Positions 44,240 through 45,617 of a stretch of DNA of 45,617 nucleotides are shown here, piece after piece. The notes under the pieces are model-generated. The model saw nothing but the letters and a program-made list of their open reading frames with translations, did no database searches and had not been told where the DNA came from. Location of the stretch: the NCBI GenBank assembly GCA_947626065.1, contig CANQQT010000003.1, positions 1-45,617 on the forward strand, given 5' to 3'. This stretch comes from an uncultured Clostridia bacterium. Lineage in GTDB: Bacteria > Bacillota > Clostridia > Oscillospirales > CAG-272. Made by a program: the position numbers and the translations under genes. How positions within the stretch are numbered: position 1 is the first letter of the stretch; every line of letters starts with the position of its first letter.

Positions 44240-45355
44240 TTACGCTCTTGCCACCACGGCGCGGGCGAACTGGGAGGCGGTGCGGCCCGATTTTCCGTTG
44301 TAGAAGGCGGCCCACCGCAGGGCCTCCGCCCGGATTTCGGGGGTGAAGGCGATTTCGTTTTCCCGAAGAATCCCTTCGATGATGTTCAGATATTCGTTCT
44401 GTCCCGGGCTGACGAAGGAAATCCGGATGCCGAAGCGCTCCGAGAGGGAGAGCTTTTCGTTGCGGGTGTCGCTGACGTGCACGTCGCTCCCCTGCCGCTC
44501 CTCCCACGTTTCGTTCACAAGATGGAAGCGGTTGGAGGTGGCGATGAAGAGGAGGTTGGCGGGCTGGCGCTCAATGCCTCCTTCCAAAATGGTTTTCAGC
44601 GCCTTATAGTTGGTGTCGTCTCCCTCGAAGGAGAGGTCGTCCATAAAAACGATGTAACGGAAGGGCATTCCTCCTACCGTGCGGACGAGGGCGGGAAGCT
44701 CGGCAAGGTCCTCCCGTCGGATCTGCACGAGCCGGAGGCCCTCCCGGTAGTATTCGTTCAGCAGTGCCTTGACCATAGAGGATTTTCCGCAGCCGCTGTT
44801 TCCGTAGAGGAGCACGTTGTTGGCGGGCCGCCCCTCCAAAAAGGCGCGGATGTTGTCGGTCAGCTCCTGCTTCTGCCGCTCAAGACAGAAGAGGCTGTCG
44901 AGCCGGATGGGATCGGGGTTTTCGATGCCGACGAGGCCGTTTTCCCACCGGAAGGCGAGGTATTTGGCCGCCTCTCCCGCCCCGAAGGCCGTATAGTGGG
45001 CAATCAGCGCCGCAAGAAAGTCCTCCGGCGTGTCGGCGGCGACGAGCTTTTCAAACGATTCCTGATACTCGTGGAAGGGCAGCGTGCGCCTGACGGACGG
45101 CAGATAATCGGCAAGCGGCCCCGGCTCCCTCTTTCGTGAGAAGAGCTCCGCAAGATCCGCAAGGGTGGCCTTTTTCAGGCTTTCCCCCGGGATTTTCTTT
45201 TCGGAACAGAGGGCGGAGAGGACGTTTTCCTCCTCAAGAAGACGGGAGACGAAATATTCCTTTTCGACCCGGTCGGTCACGGCTTGCTTTTCGGCAAAGA
45301 GAACGATGTCCCTGTCGGTGGGCAGGGAAGATAATTTTTCATGAAAAACAAACAA
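44240..45355 (-). CDS. DUF815 AAA+ ATPase
   Basis: A 371-residue protein of the DUF815 family. An N-terminal helical region (residues 1-150) precedes an AAA+ module: Walker A GNSGCGKSS (185-193), Walker B YIVFMDDLSF, sensor-1 LLFIATSNRFHL, and the family-specific segment VSDTRNEKLSLSERFGI. The C-terminal lid ends with GKSGRTASQFARAV. No client or process is established for this widespread Firmicutes family. Start: TTG at 45355 with GGAGGA 6 bases upstream; the next in-frame codons give no better start. Lies about 100 bases after the uracil permease gene, with two hairpins between them. Confidence 0.9.
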   Translation of the reverse strand: MFVFHEKLSSLPTDRDIVLFAEKQAVTDRVEKEYFVSRLLEEENVLSALCSEKKIPGESLKKATLADLAELFSRKREPGPLADYLPSVRRTLPFHEYQESFEKLVAADTPEDFLAALIAHYTAFGAGEAAKYLAFRWENGLVGIENPDPIRLDSLFCLERQKQELTDNIRAFLEGRPANNVLLYGNSGCGKSSMVKALLNEYYREGLRLVQIRREDLAELPALVRTVGGMPFRYIVFMDDLSFEGDDTNYKALKTILEGGIERQPANLLFIATSNRFHLVNETWEERQGSDVHVSDTRNEKLSLSERFGIRISFVSPGQNEYLNIIEGILRENEIAFTPEIRAEALRWAAFYNGKSGRTASQFARAVVARA

Positions 45356-45381
45356 AACGGTTCCTCCGTGTATGAGAATAC

Positions 45382-45443
45382 CGCCTCTCCCCGGTGGACG
45401 GGGAGAGGCGATCGAAATTGATGCGGGGAAGGGGCTTCCCCGC
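45382..45443 (-). terminator. two hairpins between the uracil permease and DUF815 genes
   Basis: CGCCTCTCCCC/GGGGAGAGGCG (45382-45392 with 45400-45410, 11-bp perfect) and GCGGGGAA/TTCCCCGC (45423-45430 with 45436-45443). Minus-strand exit is only mildly T-rich (GTATTCTCAT), so termination is likely but not certain. Confidence 0.6.
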
Positions 45444-45457
45444 GGTGCGGCAGAAGG

Positions 45458-45617
45458 TTATTTCGCCTTTTTGCGGGAGAGCATCAGGTTGACGATGATT
45501 CCGAGAATCAGCGCGCAGGCAACCTCGGTGAGCTCCACCTTTCCGAAGCTGACGGTCAGGCCGCCGATACCGGCGATGAGAATCGCCGAGACGACGAAGA
45601 GGTTTCGGTTTTCCTCA
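45458..45617 (-). CDS. uraA: uracil permease (UraA/PyrP family), C-terminal part
   Basis: The last 53 codons of a gene running in from the right edge. The translation (ENRNLFVVSAILIAGIGGLT, then SFGKVELTEVACALILGIIV, ending LMLSRKKAK) matches the C-terminal helices of the UraA/NCS2 family of proton-coupled uracil importers. The stop is TAA at 45460..45458. Substrate within NCS2 (uracil versus xanthine) is inferred from this end only. Confidence 0.8.
   Translation of the reverse strand, partial: EENRNLFVVSAILIAGIGGLTVSFGKVELTEVACALILGIIVNLMLSRKKAK

Noticed and set aside
43925-45139. Frame running from the 12-bp array (Arg-Ser-Lys-Glu repeats) into the antisense of the DUF815 gene
   Set aside because: Repeat DNA in multiples of three stays open by itself; the rest is antisense to a recognised ATPase.

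Overview
The window looks like chromosomal DNA from an anaerobic, endospore-forming member of the Clostridia with fairly high GC (high-GC gut lineages such as Oscillospirales or Christensenellales fit best; this placement is inferred, since no rRNA gene is present). The evidence is SpoIVA, SpoIIR and a YlmC/YmxH-type PRC-barrel protein (sporulation), a one-piece pyruvate:ferredoxin oxidoreductase (anaerobic metabolism), a GH2 beta-galactosidase, LuxS, and the MurT/GatD cell-wall amidation pair of Gram-positives. I saw no transposase, integrase, phage gene, tRNA, rRNA or CRISPR array.

Layout. 1-3.6 kb: a large DUF5107/TPR protein (minus) behind a consensus sigma-A promoter. 4.0-7.3 kb: recG-luxS-mtnN (minus). 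7.4-7.8 kb: a single small-protein transcription unit. 8.1-17.6 kb: a long minus-strand run beginning with an ABC system of the GldA/GldF/GldG type plus a DUF4340 protein, then a PrsA-like foldase lipoprotein, a ComM/YifB ATPase, an RlmD-like rRNA methyltransferase and a Fur-family regulator. 18-22.3 kb (plus): a DUF975 membrane protein, a cytidylate-kinase-like protein, murT and gatD. 22.4-24.5 kb: ylmC-like (minus) and spoIVA (plus). 25-31.4 kb (plus): NifU-like scaffold plus GGGtGRT protein, a UvrA2-like ATPase, and a macro-domain/XRE fusion next to a TerY-like vWA protein. 31.5-35.5 kb (minus): a CmpB-type membrane protein and lacZ. 36.1-41.6 kb (plus): a 31-residue membrane peptide, PFOR, a nitroreductase and a PHP phosphatase. 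41.7-45.6 kb: spoIIR (minus), a NUDIX/DUF6472/YgjP operon (plus), a DUF815 ATPase and the 3' end of a uracil permease (both minus).

Points of most interest. (1) The GatD subunit beside an intact-looking MurT appears to lack both the nucleophilic Cys and the catalytic His of class I glutamine amidotransferases. (2) Many intergenic gaps carry a short degenerate tandem repeat with a different unit each time (12, 15, 18, 21, 33, 34 or 56 bp), and one such repeat appears to form the low-complexity C-terminal tail of the cytidylate-kinase-like protein. (3) A macro-domain protein with a C-terminal XRE-like helical domain sits next to a vWA protein, a possible ADP-ribose-linked stress or defence module. 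(4) A 31-residue membrane peptide has its own ribosome site and terminator. (5) Candidate sigma-E and sigma-F promoters lie at the expected positions before spoIVA and spoIIR.

All family assignments are from reading the translations by eye; no database search was run.
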